A stretch of 58,607 nucleotides of DNA from Microbispora sp. ZYX-F-249 (GTDB taxonomy: Bacteria > Actinomycetota > Actinomycetes > Streptosporangiales > Streptosporangiaceae): positions 1 through 58,607 of the forward strand of contig NZ_JBDJAW010000045.1 in NCBI RefSeq assembly GCF_039649665.1. The letters run 5' to 3'. Shown piece after piece: positions 49,027 through 58,536 of the stretch. The notes beneath the pieces were generated by a model, which saw only the letters and a program-made list of their open reading frames with translations, ran no database searches and was not told where the DNA came from. Both the position numbers and the translations under genes were made by a program. Position 1 is the first letter of the stretch; each line of letters starts with the position of its first letter.

Positions 49027-50382
49027 GTGGCCGACCTCAGCAGGATCTTCAAGGCGTACGACGTGCGTGGCGTGGTGCCGGACGAGCTCGACGAGGAGAT
49101 CGCACAGGCCGTCGGGGCGGCCTTCGTGGAGCTGACGGGTGCGACCTCGGTGGTGATGGCGCACGACATGCGCCCCTCCTCGGGCCCGCTGGCCGCGGCG
49201 TTCGCCCGGGGCGCGACCTCCCGGGGCGCCGACGTGGTCAACGCCGGCCTCGGCTCGACCGACATGCTCTACTACGCCAGCGGCAGCCTGAACCTGCCGG
49301 GCGTCATGTTCACGGCGAGCCACAACCCGGCCAAATACAACGGCATGAAGATGTGCCGGGCGGGCGCCGTGCCGGTGGGCACCGACACCGGCCTGCTGGA
49401 GATCCGCGACCGCGCGGCCGAACTGCTCGCCACGGGCCTGGGCGGCACGCCGGGTGCCGGCGCGGTGACCGAGCGCGACCTTCTGGAGGGCTACGCCGCC
49501 CACCTCAAGACGCTGGTCGACCTGTCGGGCATCCGGCCGCTCAAGGTGGTCGTGGACGCCGGCAACGGCATGGGCGGCTACACCGTCCCCGAGGTCTTCA
49601 AGGGCCTGCCGATCGAGCTGACTCCGCTCTACTTCGAGCTCGACGGCAGCTTCCCCAACCACGAGGCCAACCCGATCGAGCCGGAGAACCTGCGCGACCT
49701 GCAGAAGGCGGTCGTCTCGCAGGGCGCGGACATCGGCATCGCCTTCGACGGCGACGCCGACCGGTGCTGGGTCATCGACGAGCGGGGCGAGTCGGTCTCG
49801 CCGTCCACCGTCACGGCGCTGGTCGCGGTGCGCGAGCTGGCCAAGAACCCCGGCGCCACGATCATCCACAACCTGATCACCTCGAAGGGTGTGCCGGAGA
49901 TCGTCGCCGAGCACGGCGGCAAGCCCGTCCGCACCCGCGTCGGCCACTCGTTCATCAAGGCGGAGATGGCCCGCACCGGCGCCGTCTTCGGCGGGGAGCA
50001 CTCGGCCCACTACTACTTCCGCGACTTCTGGTTCGCCGACTCGGGCATGCTGGCCGCCCTGCACGTGCTCGCGGCCCTGGGCGAGCAGGACCGGCCGCTG
50101 TCGGAGGTGCTGTCCCGCTACTCGCGCTACGCCGCGTCGGGGGAGATCAACAGCAGGGTCGAGGACCAGGCCGCCGCCCTGGCGCGGGTGCGCGAGACCT
50201 TCGCGGGCCGGGAGGGTGTTACCTTCGACGAGCTGGACGGACTCACCGTCAGCGGTCCGGACTGGTGGTTCAACCTGCGTCCGTCCAACACCGAGCCGCT
50301 GCTCCGGCTCAACGCGGAGGCCGCCGACGAGGAGAAGGTCGCCGCCGTCCGGGACGAAGTGCTCGCCGTGGTAAGGAGCTGA
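49027..50382 (+). CDS. manB: Phosphomannomutase/phosphoglucomutase
   Basis: 451 residues, four-domain alpha-D-phosphohexomutase. The phosphoserine loop is FTASHNPAKYNG with Ser98. The magnesium loop is FDGDADRCW (about 239-247). The sugar-specificity loop is GGEHSAHYYF, and the phosphate-binding loop is RPSNTEPLLRLNAEA at the C-terminus. The enzyme converts mannose-6-phosphate to mannose-1-phosphate (and glucose analogues), feeding GDP-mannose and thereby the mannosyl-type glycans made elsewhere in the window. GTG 49027 has AGGGG at 49016-49020; a TAGGCT box (48986-48991) may be the -10. First gene of a run with the Trm112-like and SIS genes. Confidence 0.95.
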   Translation: MADLSRIFKAYDVRGVVPDELDEEIAQAVGAAFVELTGATSVVMAHDMRPSSGPLAAAFARGATSRGADVVNAGLGSTDMLYYASGSLNLPGVMFTASHNPAKYNGMKMCRAGAVPVGTDTGLLEIRDRAAELLATGLGGTPGAGAVTERDLLEGYAAHLKTLVDLSGIRPLKVVVDAGNGMGGYTVPEVFKGLPIELTPLYFELDGSFPNHEANPIEPENLRDLQKAVVSQGADIGIAFDGDADRCWVIDERGESVSPSTVTALVAVRELAKNPGATIIHNLITSKGVPEIVAEHGGKPVRTRVGHSFIKAEMARTGAVFGGEHSAHYYFRDFWFADSGMLAALHVLAALGEQDRPLSEVLSRYSRYAASGEINSRVEDQAAALARVRETFAGREGVTFDELDGLTVSGPDWWFNLRPSNTEPLLRLNAEAADEEKVAAVRDEVLAVVRS

Positions 50383-50386
50383 CGAC

Positions 50387-50560
50387 GTGAAGATCGACGA
50401 CTGGCTGCTGGACATCCTCGCCTGCCCGGCGTGCAAGTCCCCGCTCCGCGCCGTGCCCGACGTGGACGAGCTGGCCTGCACCTCGGAGTCGTGCGGGCTG
50501 GTCTATCCCGTGCGTGACGACATCCCGGTGCTCCTCGTCGACGAGGCCCGCAAGGCATGA
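50387..50560 (+). CDS. Trm112-family small zinc-binding protein
   Basis: 57 residues, just after manB (4-base gap). GTG 50387 has GGAG at 50375-50378. CPAC (13-16) and C31-x4-C36 fit a zinc knuckle, and LVYPVRDDIPVLL is the conserved C-terminal phrase. The fold resembles eukaryotic Trm112, an activator of methyltransferases, but the bacterial proteins have no proven partner. In actinobacteria it regularly sits between phosphomannomutase and the SIS-domain gene. Its stop overlaps the next start as ATGA. Confidence 0.85.
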   Translation: MKIDDWLLDILACPACKSPLRAVPDVDELACTSESCGLVYPVRDDIPVLLVDEARKA

Positions 50561-51705
50561 CCGCTGCCGGAGGGGCCCGGTTCGAGCCCGACCGGCTCGA
50601 CGACCAGGCGTACCTGACGGAGGGCGACCCCTCCGGCATGCTCCGTTCCGTCGCGTCGTCGGCCGCCCAGATGCGGGCGGCGTACCGATCGTCCGTGGAG
50701 AACGGCCTGGCGCGGATCGGGCGGGACGGCCGTCCCCGCGCGATCGTCGTGGCGGGCATGGGCGTCTCCGCCCTCGCGGGCGACGTCCTGGAGGCGCTGT
50801 GCCGGTACGGCGCCCCGGTCCCGGTGGTGACCGTCCGCGGCCATCGCCTGCCCGGCTGGGCCGGCGCCGCCGATCTCGTCATCGCGGTCTCCCGCTCCGG
50901 CAGGACCGAGGAGACCGTCGCCGTGACCGCCGAGGCCGTGCGGCGCGGGTGCGCGCTCGTCGGCGTGGGCGCGCCCGACACGCCGCTGTCGGCCCTGGTC
51001 GCGCGGGTGGGCGGGCCGTACGTGCCGGTGGGCGGCGCGACCGGGGTGGCCGGACAGCCGAAGGCCACGCTGTGGTCGCTCGTGGTCCCGCCGATCCTGG
51101 CGGCGGCCGCGCTCGGCCTGGTCTCCGCGGGGGAGAGCGAGTTCGAGTCGGCGGCCAAGCGGCTGGAGGACCTGGCCCATCGCTGCCGCCCGTCGAGCGA
51201 GTCGTTCATCAATCCCGGCAAGACGCTGGCGATGGAACTGGCCGGGACGCTTCCGCTCATCTGGGGCACCTCGCCGCTGGCCGCGGTGGCGGCCCGCCGT
51301 CTGGCCGACCGGCTCGGTGGGGACGCGGGCTACCCGGCGATCTGGGGGGAGCTGCCCGAGGCCGCCCACAACCAGATCGTGACGTTCGACGGCCCCTTGG
51401 CCGGACGGGACCTCTTCGCCGACCCGTTCGCCGACGAGCCGGGAGAGAGTCCACGTCTGCGCCTGTTCCTGCTGCGCGACGTGGAGGAGCATCCCCTGGT
51501 GGCCGCGTCCCGCACGGCCGCCGTACGGCTGGCCGAGGACCGGGGCGTGCCGGTCTCCGAGATCGCGGCCGAAGGCGCGCACCCGCTGGACCGGCTCGCC
51601 GCCCTGGTCGGTCTCTGCGACTACGCGAGTGTCTACCTCGCTCTCGGGTACGGGATGGACCCGGCGTCGGCCGCGGCGGAACTCCGGGCGAGAATTTCCC
51701 AATAG
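50557..51705 (+). CDS. SIS-domain phosphosugar isomerase, PGI/PMI-like
   Basis: 382 residues with two SIS domains. The first has VVAGMGVSALAGDVL and the phosphate loop AVSRSGRTEETV. The second includes LPLIWGTSPLAAVAARRLADRLGG. The later ELPEAAHNQIVTF carries the Glu/His region used for isomerisation in archaeal-type bifunctional phosphoglucose/phosphomannose isomerases. It would interconvert fructose-6-phosphate with mannose- or glucose-6-phosphate. Orthologues (Rv3256c-like) lie between manB and manA in mycobacteria; here no classical manA follows, so this protein may provide mannose-6-phosphate for manB. ATG 50557 overlaps the Trm112-like stop. Confidence 0.82.
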   Translation: MTAAGGARFEPDRLDDQAYLTEGDPSGMLRSVASSAAQMRAAYRSSVENGLARIGRDGRPRAIVVAGMGVSALAGDVLEALCRYGAPVPVVTVRGHRLPGWAGAADLVIAVSRSGRTEETVAVTAEAVRRGCALVGVGAPDTPLSALVARVGGPYVPVGGATGVAGQPKATLWSLVVPPILAAAALGLVSAGESEFESAAKRLEDLAHRCRPSSESFINPGKTLAMELAGTLPLIWGTSPLAAVAARRLADRLGGDAGYPAIWGELPEAAHNQIVTFDGPLAGRDLFADPFADEPGESPRLRLFLLRDVEEHPLVAASRTAAVRLAEDRGVPVSEIAAEGAHPLDRLAALVGLCDYASVYLALGYGMDPASAAAELRARISQ

Positions 51706-51739
51706 GATCGCCTCGGCCGATCGAATTGAGGAGTTCAAC

Positions 51740-52681
51740 GTGAGTGCGGGTGGCGGTACCAAGGCGATCCTCGCGGCGCTCGGCGCCAACCTCGCGATCG
51801 CGGTGTCGAAGTTCGTGGCGTTCGTCTTCACCGGGTCGTCGTCGATGCTCGCCGAGTCGGTCCACTCGGTGGCCGACTCCGGCAACCAGGCGCTGCTGCT
51901 GCTCGGCGGCAAGCGCGCCGCCAAGGGGAGGACCCGCAAGCATCCCTTCGGCTATGGCCGGGAGCGTTACTTCTACGCCTTCGTCGTCGCCGTGGTGCTG
52001 TTCACGATCGGCGCCCTGTTCTCCCTGTACGAGGGCTGGCACAAGATCAGTGACCCGCACCCCGTGGAGTCGCCGCAGTGGGCCTTCGGCGTGCTGATCT
52101 TCGCGATCGTCGCCGAGGGCTTCTCGTTCCGTACGGCGATCAAGGAGTCGAGGGAGCACAAGGGCAAGGAGTCCTGGGTGTCCTTCATCCGCAGGGCCAA
52201 GGCACCCGAACTGCCCGTCGTGCTGCTGGAGGATCTCGGCGCACTGCTGGGCCTGGTCTTCGCGCTGTTCGGCGTGGCGATGGCCGTCATCACCGGCAAC
52301 GGCATGTGGGACGGCGTCGGCACTCTCATGATCGGCGTGCTGCTTGCGATGATCGCGGTCATCCTGGCCACCGAGACCAAGTCGCTGCTGATCGGCGAGA
52401 GCGCGACCCCCGAGGTGGAGGAGAAGATCTGCGCCGCGCTGGAGTCCGCCCCCGAGGTCAGCCGGGTCATCCACCTGCGCACCCTGCATCTCGGCCCGGA
52501 GGAGCTGCTGGTCGCCGCCAAGATCGCGGTGGAGCACGACGACACCGCCGGCGAGGTGGCGAAGGGGATCGACGAGGCCGAGCGCCGCATCCGTGACGCG
52601 GTTCCGATGGCCCGGGTGATCTACCTGGAGCCGGACCTCTACCGGGCGGACGCCGCCTCGGGGCAGCGTACCGGCGCATAA
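51740..52681 (+). CDS. Cation diffusion facilitator family transporter
   Basis: 313 residues from GTG 51740, behind TTGAGGAG (51726-51733). Six membrane helices are followed by a cytoplasmic ferredoxin-like domain (about 225-300). The helix-2 metal site reads AESVHSVADSGNQ. The helix-5 partner reads LLEDLGALLGL, with Glu-Asp where zinc exporters have His-x-x-x-Asp, as in a distinct CDF subgroup. The family exports zinc, iron or manganese by proton exchange. In Streptomyces a CDF gene likewise lies between the manA region and adenosylhomocysteinase. It follows the SIS gene by 34 bases. Confidence 0.88.
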   Translation: MSAGGGTKAILAALGANLAIAVSKFVAFVFTGSSSMLAESVHSVADSGNQALLLLGGKRAAKGRTRKHPFGYGRERYFYAFVVAVVLFTIGALFSLYEGWHKISDPHPVESPQWAFGVLIFAIVAEGFSFRTAIKESREHKGKESWVSFIRRAKAPELPVVLLEDLGALLGLVFALFGVAMAVITGNGMWDGVGTLMIGVLLAMIAVILATETKSLLIGESATPEVEEKICAALESAPEVSRVIHLRTLHLGPEELLVAAKIAVEHDDTAGEVAKGIDEAERRIRDAVPMARVIYLEPDLYRADAASGQRTGA

Positions 52682-52687
52682 TGCTCG

Positions 52688-52720
52688 TTACGGTCAGCCG
52701 CTTTTCGCTGCGCGCCGTAA
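52688..52720 (+). terminator. Imperfect hairpin after the CDF gene
   Basis: TTACGG (52688-52693) pairs with CCGTAA (52715-52720), enclosing CAGC/GCTG (52695-52698 with 52707-52710). It begins 6 bases after the stop and could end the manB-to-CDF transcript. Confidence 0.45.
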
Positions 52721-52756
52721 TTGAAATGTGATGCTGAGTCACTTCAACCTCTGGGG

Positions 52757-52768
52757 TACCGCTCGGTA
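52757..52768. promoter_or_regulatory. Palindrome TACCG-CT-CGGTA upstream of the DUF6230 gene
   Basis: A perfect 5-bp inverted repeat with a 2-base centre, extendable to GGTACCG/CGGTAAC with one mismatch, 43 bases before the start codon. Size and symmetry fit a TetR-family or similar dimeric operator. Confidence 0.45.
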
Positions 52769-52810
52769 ACTTTGCTTCTGCATTTGACTGGTTCCCCCCA
52801 GAGGTGACTC

Positions 52811-53422
52811 ATGGCTCAACAGGGACGCGTTCGGCAGGGACGCGTGCGTTGGAAGCGCTTCGCGCTCGTCTTCGTGCCCGCACTCGCGGTCGCGTCCGTG
52901 TTGGTCGGCGCGACCGCCGAGGGGGCGATCGGCGCGTCGTTCGTGGTCTCGGGTGACACGTTCAAGGTCTCCGCGGACACCCTGCAGGGCCAGGGCTTCG
53001 TCCAGTACGGCAGCACGGTGGAGAACAAGAAGGGCCAGAAGATCCCGGTCGCCGTCTCCGGCATCCGCAAGGCCACCCTGACCAACATGTGCCAGACGGT
53101 CCTGGTGAAGTCGCCCGTCGGCGCCGTGACCATCCGGATCACCGCCGGCACGGGCAAGGACCCGGTCACCGCCGAGAACATGATCGTCGATGCTTCCCAG
53201 ATCGAGGGCAACGCGGTCTTCACGAAGCTGGAGGCGGGCCGCGACGCCAGCGCCCTCGACCAGCTTCCGGGCGCCGAGGGCGCGGCCGGCATGTTCGGCC
53301 AGCAGGCGAGCGGCATCACCATCAAGGACTTCCGGCAGGTCTCCTGGTCGGTCAACGCGGCGACGTTCAAGCTGCCGGGGCTGAAGCTGGCGGTGGAGCC
53401 GGGCCAGCACGAGTGCTTCTGA
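52811..53422 (+). CDS. DUF6230 family protein
   Basis: 203 residues. A basic N-terminus and a hydrophobic segment (about 15-36, FALVFVPALAVASVLVGAT) indicate a signal anchor or signal peptide. The rest is a predicted beta-rich exoplasmic domain: ASFVVSGDTFKVSADTLQGQGFVQYG, IRKATLTNMCQTVLVKSPVG and ITIKDFRQVSWSVNAATFKLPGLKL, with two cysteines (near 94 and 202). This is the DUF6230 family, normally encoded next to DUF6114 as here. Function unknown; a secreted structural or lipid-related role is sometimes supposed. ATG 52811 has AGAGGTG just upstream. Confidence 0.85.
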   Translation: MAQQGRVRQGRVRWKRFALVFVPALAVASVLVGATAEGAIGASFVVSGDTFKVSADTLQGQGFVQYGSTVENKKGQKIPVAVSGIRKATLTNMCQTVLVKSPVGAVTIRITAGTGKDPVTAENMIVDASQIEGNAVFTKLEAGRDASALDQLPGAEGAAGMFGQQASGITIKDFRQVSWSVNAATFKLPGLKLAVEPGQHECF

Positions 53423-53468
53423 TGCGGGTGCTGCACATGGCCGGACACACGCTCCCGGGCGGGCGGCG

Positions 53469-54893
53469 ATGAGCGGGTCCTGGCGGCGCTCGCGGCCGTT
53501 CTGGGGCGGCCTGCTGGTGCTCGCGGCCGGTCTGGAACTGCTGAGCATTCCGTTCGCGACCCAGGCCCTGCCGCTCGTCATCCAGTCGGGCACGATCGGC
53601 GCCACCTACCTGATCTCGCTGGTGCTGATCATCCTCGGCCTGATGATCTGGCTCCAGCCCGACAAACGCGCCTTCCTCGGCGTGGTCGCCGTACTGATCT
53701 CGATCGCGTCGTTCGTCTACGCCAACCTCGGCGGCTTCCTGATCGGCATGCTGCTCGGCCTGGTCGGCGGGGCGCTCGCGGTCGCCTGGACGCCCGCGGA
53801 GACCCCCGCCGAGACCACCGCGGAGACCCCCGTGGCCGATTCGGCGCCCATCCTGCCCGCCGCGCCGCCGGGGCCGTCGGCGGGTGAGATCACCATCACC
53901 GAGCGCCGGGTGGTCAGCGGCGACGAGCGGCTGGAGGCCACCCGGCCCCAGCGGCCGGCGGCCGAGCCCCCGGGCGAGAGCCCGCGCGTCCTGGTGGCCC
54001 GCGTCCGCGACGGGTCCGTGTCCGGGCCGGAGGAGGAGAGCCCTGACGACGACCCTCACGGCGGCCCTGACGACGGTCCTGACGACGGGGGCGTGCGCCC
54101 GGACGGCGGCGGACGCGGGGACGGGGGCCCGGGCCCGGCGACGAGGGCGCTGGCCATCGCCGTGCTTCCCGCCATCCTGGCGGCCGGAACGGTCATGACG
54201 CCGAAGGACCCCGGTCCGGACGGGCAGGGCGGCTCCCTCCTGCCCGGCGTCGTCCCGAGCGCCGTTCCCGGCGGCCTGTCCGACGCCCTCGGCGGCGTCC
54301 TGCCCAGCGCGGTCCCCACGGCCCTGCCCACGACTCTGCCCACGGCCCTGCCCACGAGTCTGCAGGACGCCGTGGGCTCCCTCACCGGCAGGAGGAGCCC
54401 CTCGCCGACGCCCGGGCGGGACGGCGAGGACGAGCCGGGGGACTCTCCCACGCAGGGGGGCGGCGCGCCGGGGGCGGTGCGGGTCGCGACCGAGACGGCC
54501 GCCGTCCGCGCCCCCTCGCTGACCATGACCGGGATGAAGTTCACCGGCGTGGTCGAGATGCCCACCGCGACCGGCACCGTCAAGATGCTCCGCTTCACCA
54601 TGGACAAGGCCGTGCTGGAGCGGCCCACCCAGACGATGGGCCCGACGACGCTGACCGGCAGCACGTTCACCTTCGAGGGCAACGTGGTGATCTGCACGAC
54701 GAAGATGACCGCCAAACTCCTCGGCCTGCCCCAGGAGTTCACGGCGGAGCACCCGAACCTCCTGGTCAAAGCGCTCAGGCTGGTGCCGTCCCTGAACGTC
54801 CCGCTGACGATGACCGACATCGTGAGCGAGCAGCCGTACGTCACGGCCGACACGCTGCGCGCCGACGACCTGCGCCTCGTGGTCGGCGCCTGA
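53469..54893 (+). CDS. DUF6114 membrane protein with long linker and DUF6230-like C-terminal domain
   Basis: 474 residues. The N-terminal 105 residues contain four membrane helices (about 8-26, 31-53, 59-81, 84-106) and match DUF6114. A long low-complexity linker (108-340) has repeats of the type AETPAETTAETP, DDDPHGGPDDGPDDG and VPTALPTTLPTALPTS. The C-terminal 130 residues (MTGMKFTGVVEMPTATGTVKMLRFTMDKA and onward) form a beta-rich domain that resembles the preceding DUF6230 protein in style. A hydrophobic stretch at 223-240 could be another helix. The gene is probably co-transcribed with the DUF6230 gene 46 bases upstream, and the two likely form one envelope complex. The stop lies in a 15-bp tandem repeat. 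Confidence 0.8.
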   Translation: MSGSWRRSRPFWGGLLVLAAGLELLSIPFATQALPLVIQSGTIGATYLISLVLIILGLMIWLQPDKRAFLGVVAVLISIASFVYANLGGFLIGMLLGLVGGALAVAWTPAETPAETTAETPVADSAPILPAAPPGPSAGEITITERRVVSGDERLEATRPQRPAAEPPGESPRVLVARVRDGSVSGPEEESPDDDPHGGPDDGPDDGGVRPDGGGRGDGGPGPATRALAIAVLPAILAAGTVMTPKDPGPDGQGGSLLPGVVPSAVPGGLSDALGGVLPSAVPTALPTTLPTALPTSLQDAVGSLTGRRSPSPTPGRDGEDEPGDSPTQGGGAPGAVRVATETAAVRAPSLTMTGMKFTGVVEMPTATGTVKMLRFTMDKAVLERPTQTMGPTTLTGSTFTFEGNVVICTTKMTAKLLGLPQEFTAEHPNLLVKALRLVPSLNVPLTMTDIVSEQPYVTADTLRADDLRLVVGA

Positions 54894-54929
54894 TTCAACG
54901 GCGCCTGATTCAACGGCGCCTGACTCAAC
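54885..54929. repeat. Three 15-bp tandem repeats spanning two convergent stop codons
   Basis: GGCGCCTGATTCAAC occurs at 54885 and 54900, with one mismatch at 54915 (TGACTCAAC). The first copy contains the DUF6114 stop (54891-54893) and the third contains the MerR stop on the other strand (54927-54925). Each copy carries a TGA on the plus strand. Confidence 0.95.
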
Positions 54930-55257
54930 GCTGCCGCAGCAGCCGCAGGGCCTTCTCCTTCTCGAAGTCCAGCGCCCGGCGCGGCGCCTGGATGCGCCCG
55001 ATGCGCACGCCGAGGTCGCGTACGGCCTGGGCCACCGCGGGCTCGGACAGCGCCCGGAGCGCGAAGGCCAGCTCGGCCGGCGAGACGTCGAACCGGCGCT
55101 CCAGCTCCATCGCCTGGCGCACCGCCTCCAGTTCGTCGGGCCCGAAGCGCCGATGGGCGCCCCTGTCCCGTACGGGCGGCAGCAGGCCGAGGGCCTCCCG
55201 GTAGCGCAGCATCCGGGGGGACATGCCGAGCCGCCTGGCCGCCTCGGTGATGCGCAT
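54925..55257 (-). CDS. Small MerR-family transcriptional regulator
   Basis: 110 residues from ATG 55257, behind GGAGG on the coding strand. The N-terminal winged helix-turn-helix reads MRITEAARRLGMSPRMLRYREALGLLPP and RRFGPDELEAVRQAMELERRFDVSP. A short dimerisation helix follows (about 73-110), with no effector-binding domain or metal-binding cysteines, so it resembles the shortest MerR-like proteins (HspR-type length or MerR_1). It is divergent from adenosylhomocysteinase over 167 bases. An imperfect palindrome CACATTCTTGTG (55334-55345) in that gap could be its operator, which would imply control of its own gene and perhaps of ahcY. Confidence 0.85.
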   Translation of the reverse strand: MRITEAARRLGMSPRMLRYREALGLLPPVRDRGAHRRFGPDELEAVRQAMELERRFDVSPAELAFALRALSEPAVAQAVRDLGVRIGRIQAPRRALDFEKEKALRLLRQR

Positions 55258-55424
55258 CGTGCCTCCGGTCCCCGTTCCTGGGTCCACGCTAGACAGTCCG
55301 GCGGCCCTCCGGCACCCGTCGGCGACGGAATCTCACATTCTTGTGTCAGGTTCGCACGCCTCCGTATGCGTCGGCGCGTCCGCGACGCCTAAACTCGCAC
55401 CGACGGACAATGGAGGAGACACTC

Positions 55425-56852
<1,428 letters not shown>

Positions 56853-56866
56853 CAGGCGGGTCGCAC

Positions 56867-56901
56867 GACGAGGGCGCGGGCCCGGGCCCGCGCCCCTCGT
56901 C
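56867..56901 (+). promoter_or_regulatory. Long intercistronic hairpin abutting the second gene's ribosome-binding site
   Basis: The left arm 56867-56883 (GACGAGGGCGCGGGCCC) pairs with the right arm 56884-56901 with only one bulged base and almost no loop. The right arm ends exactly where AGGAGGT (56902-56908) begins. It lies 14 bases after the ahcY stop. It could terminate transcription, stabilise the ahcY message or limit translation of the downstream gene. Confidence 0.65.
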
Positions 56902-56915
56902 AGGAGGTAGACGGC

Positions 56916-58172
56916 GTGATTCAGCCGGACATCACGGCGGGCATCGCGGAGGCCGGAGAGCGCCGCATCGAGTGGGCGGCCCGGTCGATGCCGGTCCTAG
57001 GGGCGGTCGGCGCCGGTTTCGGTGCCGACAGGCCGCTCGACGGCCTGCGCGTCGCCGCCTGCATGCACGTGACCGCCGAGACGGCGGTGCTCATGGGGGC
57101 CCTGCGGGAGGGCGGCGCAGAGATCGCCCTGGCCGCGTCCAACCCCCTGTCCACGCAGGACGACGTCGCCGAGGCGCTGAGGACGTACGGCATCGCCGTG
57201 CACGCCCGCGCCGGCGTGGACATGGAGACCTACTACCGGCACATCCACCAGACGCTCGACATCGCGCCGAACATCGTCCTGGACGACGGATGCGACCTCG
57301 TCAACACCCTGCACACCGAGCGGGTCGAGCTCCTCGACGACGTGATCGGCGGTTGTGAGGAGACCACGACCGGGATCATCCGGCTGCGCCAGATGGCCTC
57401 GGAGAACGCGTTGCGCTTCCCGATGGTCGCGGTGAACGACACCCGGACCAAGCGGATGTTCGACAACCGGTACGGCACCGGCCAGTCGACGCTCGACGGC
57501 ATCATGCGGGCCACCAACGTCCTGCTGGCCGGCCGCACCGTCGTCGTGGCGGGTTTCGGCTTCTGCGGCCGTGGCGTCGCGGAGCGGGCCAAGGGCCTCG
57601 GCGCGCGGGTCGTCGTCACCGAGATCGACCCGGTCAAGGCTCTCGACGCCGCCCTGCAGGGCTACGACGTGCGGCCGATGAGCCTGGCCGCCGAGACCGG
57701 CGACGTGTTCGTGACCGTCACCGGCAACCGCGACGTCATCCGCGCCGAGCACCTGGCCGTCATGAAGGACGGCGCGATCCTCGCGAACGCGGGCCACTTC
57801 GACGTAGAGATCGACGTGCGCGCGCTGGAGGAGATGGCGAGGCAGGTGCGCTTCGGTATCAGGCCCAACACCGACGAGTACGTCCTCGACGACGGCCGCA
57901 GGCTGCTGCTGCTCGCGGAGGGGCGCCTGGTGAACCTCACCGCGGCCGAGGGGCATCCGGCGGCGGTGATGGACATGTCGTTCGCCGCCCAGGCGCTCGC
58001 CGTCGCCTGGCTGGTGCGGGAGTCGGCCCGGCTGACGCCCGGCGTGTACGACGTCCCGGCCGGCATCGACGCCGAGGTGGCCCGCCTGAAGCTGGCCGCG
58101 GCCGGCATCTCGATCGACGCGCTCACCGTCGAGCAGGAGGAGTATCTCCACTCCTGGCGTCTCGGGTCCTGA
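56916..58172 (+). CDS. Adenosylhomocysteinase paralogue, short (archaeal/thermophile) form
   Basis: 418 residues. GTG 56916 has AGGAGGT seven bases upstream. It retains MHVTAETAVLMGALREGGAEI, NPLSTQDDVAEAL, EETTTGIIRLRQM, the NAD-binding VVAGFGFCGRGVAERA (about 208-223) and NAGHFDVEID. It lacks the insert of about 38 residues present in the preceding gene and ends in YLHSWRLGS rather than PDHYRY. This is the form found in archaea and Thermotoga, where relatives act on S-adenosyl- or S-inosyl-homocysteine. The two paralogues are too different to be a recent duplication, so one was probably acquired. The substrate could be S-inosylhomocysteine; this is inference. Confidence 0.85.
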   Translation: MIQPDITAGIAEAGERRIEWAARSMPVLGAVGAGFGADRPLDGLRVAACMHVTAETAVLMGALREGGAEIALAASNPLSTQDDVAEALRTYGIAVHARAGVDMETYYRHIHQTLDIAPNIVLDDGCDLVNTLHTERVELLDDVIGGCEETTTGIIRLRQMASENALRFPMVAVNDTRTKRMFDNRYGTGQSTLDGIMRATNVLLAGRTVVVAGFGFCGRGVAERAKGLGARVVVTEIDPVKALDAALQGYDVRPMSLAAETGDVFVTVTGNRDVIRAEHLAVMKDGAILANAGHFDVEIDVRALEEMARQVRFGIRPNTDEYVLDDGRRLLLLAEGRLVNLTAAEGHPAAVMDMSFAAQALAVAWLVRESARLTPGVYDVPAGIDAEVARLKLAAAGISIDALTVEQEEYLHSWRLGS

Positions 58173-58180
58173 CCCCCGGC

Positions 58181-58219
58181 CGTTCCTCCGGCCATCGTTC
58201 CTCCGGCCATCGTTCCTCC
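58181..58219. repeat. 15-bp tandem repeat after the short-form gene
   Basis: CGTTCCTCCGGCCAT occurs at 58181 and 58196, with nine more bases of a third copy at 58211-58219. It is noncoding, between the adenosylhomocysteinase-like stop and the HNH remnant. Confidence 0.95.
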
Positions 58220-58387
58220 TCACTCGCGCACCCGCCGGGCTGTGCTGAGGCGGCGGTAGGTGAAGGCCCAGCGGTCTTTGCCGATCTTGCGGCGGGTGTA
58301 GCGGTCGGGGTTGTGGAACTGGCAGGCCGGGCCCAGCAGTTTGAGGTCGGTCAGGCCACCGCCATGATCCTTGCTTGGCCAAGTCGG
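58220..58387 (-). pseudogene. Remnant of an HNH-endonuclease-like C-terminus
   Basis: On the minus strand this stretch reads as the end of a protein: DHGGGLTDLKLLGPAC, QFHNPDRYTRRKIGKDRWAFTYRR, then a short tail to TGA at 58222-58220. GGLTDLKLLG followed by a Cys/His-containing segment is reminiscent of the C-terminal part of DUF222/HNH endonucleases common in actinobacteria. An in-frame stop at 58390-58388 cuts it off upstream and no start is seen, so it is a fragment. The phrase KIGKDRWAFTY recurs in the partial gene at the window end. Region 58388-58536 holds short imperfect repeats of CTTCGCT/TCCTCGC but no gene. Confidence 0.5.
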
Positions 58388-58536
58388 TCACTGCGCCGGA
58401 AGGAACCTCCGGTCCTCGCGAAGTCCGCTTCGCTGGACCTTCGCTGCGGTCCTCGCTTCCTTCCGCTCCGCTCCCTCCAGTTTCGCTCCTCACAGCCCCA
58501 TTCCCTCCAGCCCGGTGAACGAGTGTGCACACAGCA

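Noticed and set aside
55258..55424. Possible SAH riboswitch before ahcY
   Set aside because: I could not form the conserved helices or pseudoknot of that class; only a weak MerR-like palindrome was seen.
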